Made by a program: the position numbers and the translations under genes. Source: Bog-532 sp963805255 (GTDB lineage Bacteria > Actinomycetota > Actinomycetes > Streptosporangiales > Streptosporangiaceae). Taken from it: a stretch of DNA of 64,000 nucleotides. The stretch is taken from positions 1 through 64,000 of the forward strand of contig CAWDTK010000009.1 in the NCBI GenBank assembly GCA_963805255.1, written 5' to 3'. Shown one piece after another: positions 54,967-63,773 of the stretch. Each line of letters begins with the position of its first letter. The first letter of the stretch is position 1. Below the pieces are notes generated by a model that saw nothing but the letters and a program-made list of their open reading frames with translations, was not told the origin of the DNA and searched no databases.

Positions 54967-56283
54967 GTGGAACTCGAAGCCGGCCGCATCGCGGAGCTCG
55001 CCGGGCGCCCGATCAGCGCCCTCACCCGGCGGGACGTGGCGCTCGGCCTGCTCAGCGTCGGGCCTGACGATGCGCTCGCCTCGCTGCCGGTGCTGCGCCG
55101 GCGGCTGCTTGCCGCCGGCAACCCGTTGTCCGCGGCGTACTGGACCGCCACGGAAAGAATCCTCGGTGCCGTGCGCGACGGCACGGCCCGGTCCGGCGAC
55201 GTCCGGGAGTGGCTGGAGGCGACCGGGACCGAGCCGAGCAGCATCATCGGCCTGCATGTCTGGGACGAGCCGCCGGAGCGCAGCCGGCTGCAGGCGGAGA
55301 TGCACGCGATGCTGGTCCGGCATCTGGAGGAGAAGCTGAACGCGGGAGCGCTCGATCCCGACCAGCTGGTGACCGGGGACGCCGCGGCCCGGCGCGCTTA
55401 TACCGCGCTCCAGGAGCGGTGGATGGCGACGCCGCTGCCCGATGGACGGGTGCCGATGGACGCGCTCCTGGACGAGCAGGACGCCGAGTTCCTCGCCGAG
55501 TGGGCCGCCGCCGATTCCGGGGCACTGACCGCCCTGCAGGAGGTGCTCGATGAGGTCGGCGAGCGGCCGCTGCCGACGGACCAGCTCGCCACGGCGTGCG
55601 GCGCCGTCCGTGCCGCCATCGCGCGGCACGGGCTCACCGGCCGCCTGCTGACCGCGTGCGGCGGCGCGGACGAACGGACGCTGCCCAGCAGCGACGTGGA
55701 GCTCTGGCTGATCCTCGCCGCGGGGGTGGTGTCGCCGGCCGGCGAGGCCGTGCGACCGGCCGCGGGCGGGCCGCCGGAACCGGAGGACGAGGCCACCGGC
55801 TGGGCGGAACCGCCCGGGGTGGCAGACTCACTCTGGCTGGCGGAAGCACCGGGCCCGGCGCTTGATGACGACGAGGTGGACGAGGTGTCCCGGGTGATAG
55901 GGGCGCTGTGCGCGCTGGAGCATATCGACTGGCTCGCTGCCGTCTCCGCCCTGGCCCGGGGAGGTCCCGGCACGCCGGCGTCGGCCGCCGCTATGGCCCG
56001 TTACGTGCGGGAATACTGCGAGGCCGAGTCACGGACCGGGCCGGAGGCCCTCCTGACCGGCGAGCCCGGCATATCCGGCGATCTGAGCGATCTCGGCGAT
56101 CTCGGCGATCTCGGCGATCTCGCGGGTGAGGACTTTGACGAGCAGGCCATCGCGGAGCTGTTTTCCCACGTCGCGAGCCTGTGGGAGGTCCTGGGCGCGA
56201 TCGACGCGCAGCAGCGCCTGACGTCGCTGGGCTGGTGGGGGCTGCCGGAGGCGCTGCGTAAAGTCTGGGCCCCCGCCAGCTGA
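54967..56283 (+). CDS. Uncharacterised helical protein downstream of serS
   Basis: A 438-residue soluble protein starting with GTG. It is mostly alpha-helical and acidic, with LRRDVALGLLSVGPDDALAS-like N-terminal helices, LHVWDEPPERSRLQAEMHAM and a Trp-rich C-terminus LTSLGWWGLPEALRKVWAP. A nine-base slippage-prone repeat at about 56084-56122 encodes SDLGDLGDLGDL. I recognise no domain. Translation from 54649 would overlap serS in another frame and is rejected. Confidence 0.65.
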   Translation: MELEAGRIAELAGRPISALTRRDVALGLLSVGPDDALASLPVLRRRLLAAGNPLSAAYWTATERILGAVRDGTARSGDVREWLEATGTEPSSIIGLHVWDEPPERSRLQAEMHAMLVRHLEEKLNAGALDPDQLVTGDAAARRAYTALQERWMATPLPDGRVPMDALLDEQDAEFLAEWAAADSGALTALQEVLDEVGERPLPTDQLATACGAVRAAIARHGLTGRLLTACGGADERTLPSSDVELWLILAAGVVSPAGEAVRPAAGGPPEPEDEATGWAEPPGVADSLWLAEAPGPALDDDEVDEVSRVIGALCALEHIDWLAAVSALARGGPGTPASAAAMARYVREYCEAESRTGPEALLTGEPGISGDLSDLGDLGDLGDLAGEDFDEQAIAELFSHVASLWEVLGAIDAQQRLTSLGWWGLPEALRKVWAPAS

Positions 56284-56338
56284 CCGGCGCCCAAACCTAT
56301 ATGCACTGCCCTGTGAGCACTGGTCCATGAGATGCCGG

Positions 56339-56668
56339 TCACTCGGCACGATCACCGTGCGGGGCCGGGAACGTGGTGACGGCGGGCGCGTCCGCGCCCT
56401 CCTCGCCGTCCTCCGGGGGCGGCGGGGGGATCTTGCGCAGCTGCCGGTTCATCGAGCGGAGCAGGAAGTACAGGGCGATTCCCATCCCCGCGACGACGAG
56501 GAAGCCGAGCACACCCGGCGTGACGTCGTTGCTGGAGACCTCGGCCTTGGCCAGTACCGCGCCGTGCGCGAGGCCCGGATGCCCGGCCAGCACGGTGCCG
56601 GCCAGCACGGGCGCCCTGGCCAGTACGGCATGAGCCAGCGCCGCGGCGGCAGTGACCGTCACAGACAT
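56339..56668 (-). CDS. Small membrane protein, co-translated with mca
   Basis: A 109-residue protein. It has an Ala/Val-rich N-terminal stretch that may be a signal or first helix (MSVTVTAAAALAHAVLARAP), a clear membrane helix DVTPGVLGFLVVAGMGIALY, then a basic and proline-rich cytoplasmic tail (RSMNRQLRKIPPPPPEDGEE). Its ATG overlaps the mca stop region by 10 bases, so it is translated with that gene. I recall small proteins of this shape next to mca in other actinomycetes. Function unknown. Confidence 0.7.
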   Translation of the reverse strand: MSVTVTAAAALAHAVLARAPVLAGTVLAGHPGLAHGAVLAKAEVSSNDVTPGVLGFLVVAGMGIALYFLLRSMNRQLRKIPPPPPEDGEEGADAPAVTTFPAPHGDRAE

Positions 56669-57558
56669 ACCCTCTCCCGGACCCCAGCGAACAGGTCGTC
56701 CTCCGGCAGCTCGGTATCGACGAGCGACCTAGCCAGATGATAGTCCTCGGTCGGCCACGCGACGCGCTGCACGTCGACCGGGCAGGCGAACCAGAAGCTC
56801 TCCGGGCCGATCTGGGTCGCGTGCGCCAGCAGCGCCTGGTCCCTGATCTCGAAGAAGTCACCGCAGGGCACGCGGGTCGTGATCTCGAGCTCCGGCCGCG
56901 GGTCGTCGTTTGCGGCCCACTGCCCGAACATCTTGCCGTACGGGGATTCCAGGCCGCGGCGCAGCATCTCCTCGTGCAGGGCCATGAACTTCGCGCGGTG
57001 GAACGAGGCGAAGTAGTAGAGCTTGAGCGGCTGCCACGGCTCACCGGTGCCGGCGTGGCGATCCGGGTCGGCGGCGCCCTCGAACGCCTCCACCGCGACC
57101 TTGTGCGACATGACGTGGTCGGGATGCGGGTAGCCGCCGGACTCGTCGTAGGCCAGCATCACGTGCGGCCGGAACTCGCGGACCGCGCGCACCAGCGGCC
57201 GGGCCGCCTCGTCCAGGGGCGTCAGCGCGAAGCAGCCTCCCGGCAGCGGCGGCTCCGGGTCACCTTCGGGCAGGCCGGAGTCGATGAAGCCGAGGAAACG
57301 CTGGTCGACGCCGAGAATTTCGCGAGCCCGGGCCATCTCTTCCTGCCGGAGACCGGGCAGGTTCGCCCGCACATCCGGGCGGTCCATCGCCGGATTGAGG
57401 ACATCGCCGCGCTCGCCGCCGGTCAGGGTGCATACGAGCACCTCGACGCCTTCCCGGACGTAGCGCGTCATCGTCGCGGCACCCTTGCTGGACTCATCGT
57501 CCGGATGCGCGTGCACGGCCATCAGCCGCAGCGGCTCGGGCTCCTGGGCCGCGCCCAC
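56659..57558 (-). CDS. mca: Mycothiol S-conjugate amidase
   Basis: About 299 residues of the zinc-dependent LmbE-like family. Mca cleaves mycothiol adducts so that the toxin leaves as a mercapturic acid. Zinc ligands are His and Asp in LMAVHAHPDDESSKG and His in GGYPHPDHVMSHK. The segment TGGERGDVLNPAMDRPDV separates Mca from the related deacetylase MshB. I chose a GTG at 57558, giving a short lead before the first strand; ATG at 57522 is possible. Presence of Mca implies the organism makes mycothiol and is an actinobacterium. Confidence 0.92.
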   Translation of the reverse strand: MGAAQEPEPLRLMAVHAHPDDESSKGAATMTRYVREGVEVLVCTLTGGERGDVLNPAMDRPDVRANLPGLRQEEMARAREILGVDQRFLGFIDSGLPEGDPEPPLPGGCFALTPLDEAARPLVRAVREFRPHVMLAYDESGGYPHPDHVMSHKVAVEAFEGAADPDRHAGTGEPWQPLKLYYFASFHRAKFMALHEEMLRRGLESPYGKMFGQWAANDDPRPELEITTRVPCGDFFEIRDQALLAHATQIGPESFWFACPVDVQRVAWPTEDYHLARSLVDTELPEDDLFAGVRERVCL

Positions 57559-57909
57559 GAGGCCAGCCTCACCGGGCGCGCAGGAACGAGGGCGCCCTTC
57601 GGCGCGCTGTGGCCAAGCTGCCTCGGTGGACAAGCGATCTCCCTTGATTGCCTTCGTTCGCGGGAAAGCGGACCGGTTACGGGCGTGCGGACGCATGTCC
57701 ACAGTTGGGTCAGCTGCCCCCGCGGCGGTCCCCGGTATCCCGCCGATCACTGAAAACACGCACGGGTTCCAGTGACATTCCCTGCCTGCGCCATTTGACT
57801 AGTGCGGCTTAGTCGTTAACGCTTGTTGCCTCAAAAGGTTACCCCCTGGGGCCGGCCACGGCCCCAGCGACATGGCAAGCGACATGGCAAGACCGTGCAG
57901 TACTGAGGA

Positions 57910-58416
57910 GTGCCCGTGACCGAGACCCGCGAAGCAAGCGTCACCTGGCTGACCCAGGAAGCGTATGACCGGCTTAAGGCCGAACTGGATGACCGCTCGG
58001 GACCACTGCGGGTCGAGATCGCGAAGAGAATTGAGGCGGCTCGCGAGGAGGGTGATCTCCGCGAGAACGGTGGTTACCACGCGGCCAAGGAGGAGCAGGG
58101 CAAGAACGAGGGCCGGGTCCTGCAGATTCAGGCGATCCTCGAGAACGCCCGGGTCGGTGAGCCGCCGCGGACCGATGGCGTGGTCGGGCCGGGCATGACC
58201 GTGACGGTGCGGTTCGCCGGTGACGAGGAAGAGGTCACCTTCCTGCTCGCCTCGCGCGAGGAGAGCGGCGCCCCCATCGACGTCTACTCACCACGTTCGC
58301 CGCTGGGCAGCGCGATCTCCGGCAAGAAGGTCGGCGAGAACGCCACGTACTCGCTGCCGAACGGCCGCTCCGCGACGGTCGAGATCCTGGAGGCGGTCCC
58401 GTACCAAGGCGCCTGA
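57910..58416 (+). CDS. greA: Transcription elongation factor GreA
   Basis: A 168-residue factor that inserts its coiled coil into the RNA polymerase secondary channel and stimulates cleavage of backtracked RNA. The coiled-coil tip acidic residues are in AREEGDLRENGGYHAAKEEQ (D and E of the GDLREN motif). The C-terminal FKBP-like domain has VTVRFAGDEEEVTFLLASRE and SPLGSAISGKKVGENATYSL. Length is normal. It ends just before a perfect hairpin shared with the convergent dehydratase gene. Confidence 0.96.
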   Translation: MPVTETREASVTWLTQEAYDRLKAELDDRSGPLRVEIAKRIEAAREEGDLRENGGYHAAKEEQGKNEGRVLQIQAILENARVGEPPRTDGVVGPGMTVTVRFAGDEEEVTFLLASREESGAPIDVYSPRSPLGSAISGKKVGENATYSLPNGRSATVEILEAVPYQGA

Positions 58417-58425
58417 GCAGACCGC

Positions 58426-58469
58426 AGCCGCTGTGGACGGCCGGTGAACACCGGCCGTCCACAGCGGCT
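58426..58469. terminator. Perfect 21-bp inverted repeat between convergent genes
   Basis: The arm starting AGCCGCTGTGGACGGCCGG at 58426 pairs perfectly over 21 bases with 58449-58469, leaving only AA between the arms. It sits between greA and the threonine dehydratase, 10 bases after the greA stop. This is the strongest simple hairpin I found and should terminate transcription from both sides. Confidence 0.8.
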
Positions 58470-58514
58470 TGGGGGTCGTCCCCACCGGACGGCGTCCCCC
58501 GGACGGCGCCCCCC

Positions 58515-59735
58515 TCAGCCGAAAACCAGCGTGTACCCTGCCTGGCGGAGCTCCGTGATCACTTCCTCGCAGTGCTCCGGCCCCCGCGTTTCCACCTGCA
58601 GCAGCACCTCCACCTCGCCGACCTGCAGCCGCGGCGTGACCCGCTCGTGCCAGACGTCCAGCACGTTGGCGCCGAGGCCGGCGAGCTCGTGCAGCAGCCT
58701 GGCCAGCGCGCCCGGCCGGTCCGGAAGGCGGCAGCGGAAGGCGAGGTAACGCCCGGCGGCCCGCAGGCCGTGCCGGAGCAGCTTCGACAGCAGCAGCGGA
58801 TCGATGTTGCCGCCGGACAGCACCACCACGACCGGCGGCTCCATCTGCTCGGCGTGCTCCAGCAGGGCGGCCACACCGGCGGCCCCGGCCGGCTCGACGA
58901 CCTGCTTTGCGCGCTCCAGGCACAGCAGCAGCCCGCGGGACAGGCTTTCCTCCGTCACGGTCAGCACGCGCGCGCCGTAGGCCGACAAAAGCCCGAAGGC
59001 CAGCTCGCCCGGACGGCTCACCGCGATGCCGTCGGCCATCGTGGGGCCGCCCTTGACCGGGATCGGGCGTCCCGCGGCGAGCGAGGCCGGGAACGGCGCC
59101 ACGGCGGCGGCCTGGACGCCCACGATCTGCACGGCCGGGTCCAGGCTCTTGACCGCGACGGCGACGCCGGCCGCGAGGCCGCCCCCGCCCACCGGGACCA
59201 CGACCGTCCGCACCTGGGGGCACTGCTCGATGACCTCGAACCCGAGCGTCCCCTGGCCGGTCACGATGTCCGGGTGCTCGAAGGGGTGGATCAGGACGCT
59301 CCCGGTCCTGGCCGCGTGTTCCTCCGCGCCGGCCAGGGCGTCCTCCACCGACGACCCCTGCGGTACGACGTCCGCCCCGTAGTCGCGGGTCGCCTGGATT
59401 TTCGGCAGCGGCGCGCCCTCGGGCATGAACACCGTGGTCTTGGTATCGAGCAGGCTCGCGGCAAACGCCACCCCCTGGGCGTGGTTGCCGGCGCTCGCCG
59501 CCACCACACCCCGGGCGCGCTCCGCATCGGTCAGCCGCGCGATCCGCAGGTAGGCCCCGCGAACCTTGAAGGAACCGGTGCGCTGGAGGTTCTCGCATTT
59601 CACGAAGACCGGGCCGCCCACCAGCTCGGACAGGACCCGGGACCGGAGCACCGGCGTAGGCGAGACCACGTCGCGGATCAGTTCCCGCGCGGCCACCACG
59701 TCGTCGGCGTGTATCTGACTAGACACCGTTGCCAC
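58515..59735 (-). CDS. ilvA: Threonine dehydratase (biosynthetic/ACT-domain type)
   Basis: A 406-residue PLP enzyme converting threonine to 2-oxobutanoate and ammonia. The PLP Lys is in RTGSFKVRGAYLRI, the phosphate-binding Gly loop is VVVPVGGGGLAAGVAVAV, and SAGNHAQGVAFAA and EPAGAAGVAALLEH are conserved. The C-terminal 80 residues form one ACT-like regulatory domain (FRCRLPDRPGALARLLHELA). The GTG at 59735 is used; a longer frame runs antisense through the next gene and is not real. Whether it is the isoleucine-pathway or the catabolic enzyme cannot be decided. Confidence 0.93.
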   Translation of the reverse strand: MATVSSQIHADDVVAARELIRDVVSPTPVLRSRVLSELVGGPVFVKCENLQRTGSFKVRGAYLRIARLTDAERARGVVAASAGNHAQGVAFAASLLDTKTTVFMPEGAPLPKIQATRDYGADVVPQGSSVEDALAGAEEHAARTGSVLIHPFEHPDIVTGQGTLGFEVIEQCPQVRTVVVPVGGGGLAAGVAVAVKSLDPAVQIVGVQAAAVAPFPASLAAGRPIPVKGGPTMADGIAVSRPGELAFGLLSAYGARVLTVTEESLSRGLLLCLERAKQVVEPAGAAGVAALLEHAEQMEPPVVVVLSGGNIDPLLLSKLLRHGLRAAGRYLAFRCRLPDRPGALARLLHELAGLGANVLDVWHERVTPRLQVGEVEVLLQVETRGPEHCEEVITELRQAGYTLVFG

Positions 59736-59849
59736 CAGAGCAGTGTGCCACGACGCCCGCTCCCGGCGGGGCCGGGCGCGAACACCGCGCCCGGCGCGCG
59801 CCGAAGCCGGGGGCAGATGCGAACACCCGTGAGATGGACATAATGTCGA

Positions 59850-61391
59850 ATGGTGCAGCCAAACAGCCAGCATCGTCATCCCGCCGCGCGGCACGGGCGC
59901 CCTCCGGCCCCCGCGACGCTGGGCGAACTGCGCGCGGACGGCCACGTCTACCGAAGTGTCAAGGAGGAGATCAGGCAGAACCTGCTCACCCGGATGCGGG
60001 CGGGCCAGGACCGGTTCCCGGGCATCATCGGCTTCGGCAACACGGTGCTCCCGCACCTGGAGCGGGCTCTCCTGGCCGGCCACGATGTGATCCTGCTCGG
60101 TGAGCGCGGGCAGGGCAAGACCCGGCTGATCCGGACCCTGGCCGGTCTGCTGGACGAATGGGCGCCCGCCGTCGCCGGATGCGAGATCAACGATCATCCC
60201 TACGTGCCGGTCTGTGCCCGCTGCCGGCGCCTCGCCGAGGAACTGGGCGAGGATCTGCCGATCGTCTGGCGCCACGCGCGGGACCGGTACGGCGAGAAGC
60301 TCGCCACGCCGGACACCAGCGTGGGCGACCTCATCGGCGACATTGACCCGGTCAAGGTCGCCGAAGGCCGGACCCTCGGTGACCCGGAGACCGTCCACTT
60401 CGGCCTGGTGCCGCGGACCAACCGCGGCATCTTCTGCCTGAATGAACTTCCTGACCTGGCCGAACGCATCCAGGTGGCGCTGCTCAACGTGCTGGAGGAG
60501 CGGGACATCGGGGTGCGCGGCTACGCGCTGCGCCTTCCCCTCGACCTGGTCCTGGTGGCCAGCGCCAACCCCGAGGACTACACCAACCGGGGCCGCATCA
60601 TCACGCCGCTGAAGGACCGGTTCGGGGCCGAGATCCGCACCCACTACCCGCTGACCCTCGACGACGAGCTGGGCCTGATCCGCCAGGAGGCCGTCGTCGG
60701 CTGGGACGGAGCGGTCCCCGGGGCGGAACTGCCCGAGCACCTGGTGGAGGTCATCGCGCGCTTCACCCGGCTGGTCCGCGAATCGCCGGCCGTGGACTCG
60801 CGCTCCGGCGTCTCGGCCCGGTTCGCCATCGCGTCGGCCGAGGGGACGGCCGCCTCCGCGGTACGCCGCGCCGCGCTCGCCGAGAGTGCCGCCGCCCGGC
60901 CTGCGCCGCGCCGCGGCGGGGCCATCCGGGCTACGCACCACGCGGGCACGGGTACCTCCGGCGCCGCCTCCGAGCAGCCGCCGGTTGCGCGGGTCTGCGA
61001 CCTGCCCGCGATCGTCGGGACGCTGCGGGGCAAGGTGGAGTTCGAGGTCAGCGAGGAGGGTCGCGAGGAAGAGGTGCTCGCGCACCTGCTCCGCCGCGCC
61101 ATCGCGGAGACCTTCCGCGCGCGGCTGGGCAGCGCCGACCTGTCCCCGCTGCTGGCCAAGTTCGACGGTGGCCAGACCGTGGAGTCCGGTGAGCTCATCC
61201 CGGCGTCCGAGCTGCTCCAGCGGATCGGCGAGGTGCCCGGGCTGGCGAAGATCATGCAGCGGCTGGGCATGGACGGCGGCGAGTCCTTCGGCCACGCGGC
61301 GGCGGCGATCGAGTTCGCGCTGGAGGGGCTGTACCTGATGCGGCGGCTGTCCAAGGACACCATGGACGGCACGTCGGTCTACCGGACGTGA
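59850..61391 (+). CDS. MoxR/ChlI-like AAA+ ATPase
   Basis: A 513-residue AAA+ protein related to magnesium-chelatase ChlI. Walker A is ILLGERGQGKTRLIRTLAG. The Walker B region GIFCLNELPDLAERIQVALL has N in place of the usual D before E. Sensor 1 is LVLVASANPEDYTNRGRI, and an arginine-rich second half follows. A CARCRR cysteine pair lies near residue 125. A variable Ala/Arg-rich stretch (about 350-385) separates the ATPase from the C-terminal helical part. It is followed 46 bases later by a VWA-domain gene; such pairs act together as chaperone-like remodelling machines whose client here is unknown. Confidence 0.85.
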   Translation: MVQPNSQHRHPAARHGRPPAPATLGELRADGHVYRSVKEEIRQNLLTRMRAGQDRFPGIIGFGNTVLPHLERALLAGHDVILLGERGQGKTRLIRTLAGLLDEWAPAVAGCEINDHPYVPVCARCRRLAEELGEDLPIVWRHARDRYGEKLATPDTSVGDLIGDIDPVKVAEGRTLGDPETVHFGLVPRTNRGIFCLNELPDLAERIQVALLNVLEERDIGVRGYALRLPLDLVLVASANPEDYTNRGRIITPLKDRFGAEIRTHYPLTLDDELGLIRQEAVVGWDGAVPGAELPEHLVEVIARFTRLVRESPAVDSRSGVSARFAIASAEGTAASAVRRAALAESAAARPAPRRGGAIRATHHAGTGTSGAASEQPPVARVCDLPAIVGTLRGKVEFEVSEEGREEEVLAHLLRRAIAETFRARLGSADLSPLLAKFDGGQTVESGELIPASELLQRIGEVPGLAKIMQRLGMDGGESFGHAAAAIEFALEGLYLMRRLSKDTMDGTSVYRT

Positions 61392-61437
61392 CGAGGGCCG
61401 TGGCCCGTGGGCCAGACCGTGCATATAGGGACGGCTG

Positions 61438-63411
61438 ATGGGAACTTACCGGTACGGGCCGTACAGCGACGGCCCCGACCCGCTGGCGCCGCCGTACGAC
61501 GTCCGCGAGGCGCTCGACGCGCTGGGCGATTCGGTGCTGGAGGGATCGACACCCGGGGACGCGCTGCGCGAGCTGCGGCGCCGGGGCGTCCCCGGCCGGC
61601 GCGGCCTGGATGACCTGCTCCGGCGGGTGCGGGAGCGGCAGCGGGAGGTCCGCAGCAGCGGGCGGCTCAACGGCACGCTGGACCAGGTCCGCTCGCTGCT
61701 CGACACCGCCATCGGGCAGGAGCGCGCGGAGCTCTTCCCCGACCCCAGCGAGGAAGCGCGGATGCGCGAGGCTGACCTCGACGCGCTGCCGTCCGACACC
61801 GCCCAGGCCGTCCGGCAGCTGGCCGGCTACGAGTGGCGCTCGGCCGCCGCCCGCGACACGTTCGACCGGCTCAAGGACCTGCTGCGCCGTGAGGTGCTGG
61901 ACAGCCAGTTCCGCGGCATGAAGCAGGTGCTGCAGAACCCGGACCCGGAAGCGATGCAGCGGGTCAAGGACATGCTCGCCGAGCTGAACGCAATGCTGGA
62001 GGCGGACGCGCGCGGAGCCCACACGCCCGAGGACTTCGAGCACTTCATGGAAAACTACGGCGAGCTGTTTCCCGACAACCCGGAAAACCTCGAGGAACTC
62101 GTTGACTCACTGGTCCGCCGGATGGCCGCCGCCGACCGGCTGATGGCCTCGCTCAGCAGGCAGCAGCGTGAGGAACTCGCGGGCCTGATGGCGCAGGCGC
62201 TCGACGACGCGGGCCTCGCGATGGAGATGACCCGCCTGTCGGACATGCTGCGGGGCCGCCGGCCCGACGCCGATAGCGGGCAGGGCGAGATGATGATGGG
62301 CGAGGAACCGCTCGGGCTCGGCGACGCCACGACCGCGCTGGCCGAGCTGGCCGACCTGGCTGAGCTGGAGAACGCGCTCGGCCAGGACTACCCGGGAGCT
62401 CACCTCGACGACATCGACGAGGACGCGGTCCGCCGCGCGTTCGGCCGGCAGGCGGTAGACGATGTTGAGGCCCTGCGCCGGGTGGAACGGGAACTGGAGG
62501 AACAGGGGTACCTGAACCGCAACGGCGGGCGCCTCGTGCTTACCCCGCGCGCGATACGCCGACTGGGCGAAACCGCCCTGCGCCGGGTCTTCCCCGGCCT
62601 TTCCACGGGGCGCCGGGGCGACCACGACCGCCGCGACGCCGGGCAGGCGGGCGAGCTGACCGGCAGCAGCCGACCCTGGGAGTTCGGCGACGAGCAGCCG
62701 ATCGACACCGCCGCGACGGTCCGGAAGGCACTGCTCCGCCAGGCGCGCACCGATCCGGGCGCCCGGCGGCGCGAGGTGTCCCGGGTGCGGCTGGATCCCG
62801 GTGATTTCGAGGTCGCGGAGACCGAGCAGCGCGGCGGGGCCGCGGTCAGCCTGCTCGTTGACCTCTCCTACTCGATGGCGCTGCGCGGCACGTGGGCGGC
62901 GGCCAAGCAGACCGCGCTCGCTCTGCACGCACTCATGCGCATGCGTTTCCCGCAGGACGCGCTGCAGGTGGTCGGCTTTTCCAATTACGCCCGCGAGCTG
63001 CGGGAGACGGAGCTCGCCGGGCTCGGCTGGGACATGGTGCAGGGCACCAACCTGCACCATGCACTGGTACTCGCCGGGCGGCACCTGGACCGCCACCCGG
63101 AGCAGGAGCCGGTGGTGCTCATCGTGACCGACGGCGAGCCAACGGCGCATCTGCAGCGGGACGGCCGGTCCTGGTTCGACTGGCCGCCGGCCCCGGAGAC
63201 GCTTCAGCTCACGCTGGCCGAAGTGGACAAGATGACGCGGCGCGGGGCGGCGCTGAACATCTTCATGCTGGCTGAGGACGACCGGCTGACGGCGTTCGTC
63301 AACAACGTGGCGCGGCGCAACGGCGGCCGGGTGCTCCGGGCTCAGCCCGAGCGCCTCGGTGAGTATGTCGTTAGCGATTTCCTCCGTGCCCGGAGGGCCG
63401 AACGGCGGTAG
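61438..63411 (+). CDS. VWA-domain protein, partner of the MoxR-like ATPase
   Basis: A 657-residue protein. Helical N-terminal and central regions (for example VREALDALGDSVLEG, VQNPDP-like repeats and ELADLAELENALGQDYPGAH) precede a C-terminal von Willebrand A domain. The metal-ion-dependent adhesion site is VSLLVDLSYSMALRG (DxSxS) with VLIVTDGEPTAHL as the later Asp/Gly motif and GTNLHHALVLAGRHL between. This layout resembles ChlD/BchD and CoxE partners of AAA+ ATPases. No signal peptide is seen, so it works in the cytoplasm. Confidence 0.87.
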   Translation: MGTYRYGPYSDGPDPLAPPYDVREALDALGDSVLEGSTPGDALRELRRRGVPGRRGLDDLLRRVRERQREVRSSGRLNGTLDQVRSLLDTAIGQERAELFPDPSEEARMREADLDALPSDTAQAVRQLAGYEWRSAAARDTFDRLKDLLRREVLDSQFRGMKQVLQNPDPEAMQRVKDMLAELNAMLEADARGAHTPEDFEHFMENYGELFPDNPENLEELVDSLVRRMAAADRLMASLSRQQREELAGLMAQALDDAGLAMEMTRLSDMLRGRRPDADSGQGEMMMGEEPLGLGDATTALAELADLAELENALGQDYPGAHLDDIDEDAVRRAFGRQAVDDVEALRRVERELEEQGYLNRNGGRLVLTPRAIRRLGETALRRVFPGLSTGRRGDHDRRDAGQAGELTGSSRPWEFGDEQPIDTAATVRKALLRQARTDPGARRREVSRVRLDPGDFEVAETEQRGGAAVSLLVDLSYSMALRGTWAAAKQTALALHALMRMRFPQDALQVVGFSNYARELRETELAGLGWDMVQGTNLHHALVLAGRHLDRHPEQEPVVLIVTDGEPTAHLQRDGRSWFDWPPAPETLQLTLAEVDKMTRRGAALNIFMLAEDDRLTAFVNNVARRNGGRVLRAQPERLGEYVVSDFLRARRAERR

Positions 63412-63446
63412 GTTTTCTTCCTGGCATCATCCGTTCAGGAGGAAAA

Positions 63447-63764
63447 TTGGCTTCTGTAAGTGAATCGCCCGGCCGGCCGGCCGCCCGGGTCGTCACCGCC
63501 GTGATTCTGGCCCTCGTCGCCATCGTGCTCATCATCGTCGGCGTCATCTACCTGGCCGAGCCGTCCAGGTCCCTGCCGGGCGTGCTTCCCGGGCACCTGG
63601 CGGCCGCCCAGCCGCTCTCCGGCAAGAATCACCCGCTGCGCGGCGCAGGCTCCCTGGTGCTGGCCGTCATCGTCTTCGGCGCGGCCTGGTTCGCGCTCTC
63701 GTTCCAGCCCAAGGCCGGCGCCTCCGCCGCCGCCCAGCCGAACTCGCCCGCCGGCCGCCACTGA
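63447..63764 (+). CDS. Small two-helix membrane protein
   Basis: A 105-residue protein started by TTG with AGGAGG a few bases upstream. Two hydrophobic segments, VTAVILALVAIVLIIVGVIY and GSLVLAVIVFGAAWFALSF, span the membrane, with a short external loop between them and an Ala/Pro-rich tail. No known family. It follows the VWA gene by 35 bases and may share its transcript. A dispersed repeat begins 10 bases after its stop. Confidence 0.65.
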   Translation: MASVSESPGRPAARVVTAVILALVAIVLIIVGVIYLAEPSRSLPGVLPGHLAAAQPLSGKNHPLRGAGSLVLAVIVFGAAWFALSFQPKAGASAAAQPNSPAGRH

Positions 63765-63773
63765 CAGGGCTAC

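Noticed and set aside
59736..61424. N-terminal extension of the threonine dehydratase frame to 61424
   Set aside because: It runs antisense across the MoxR-like ATPase and has shadow-frame composition; the dehydratase starts naturally at the GTG at 59735.
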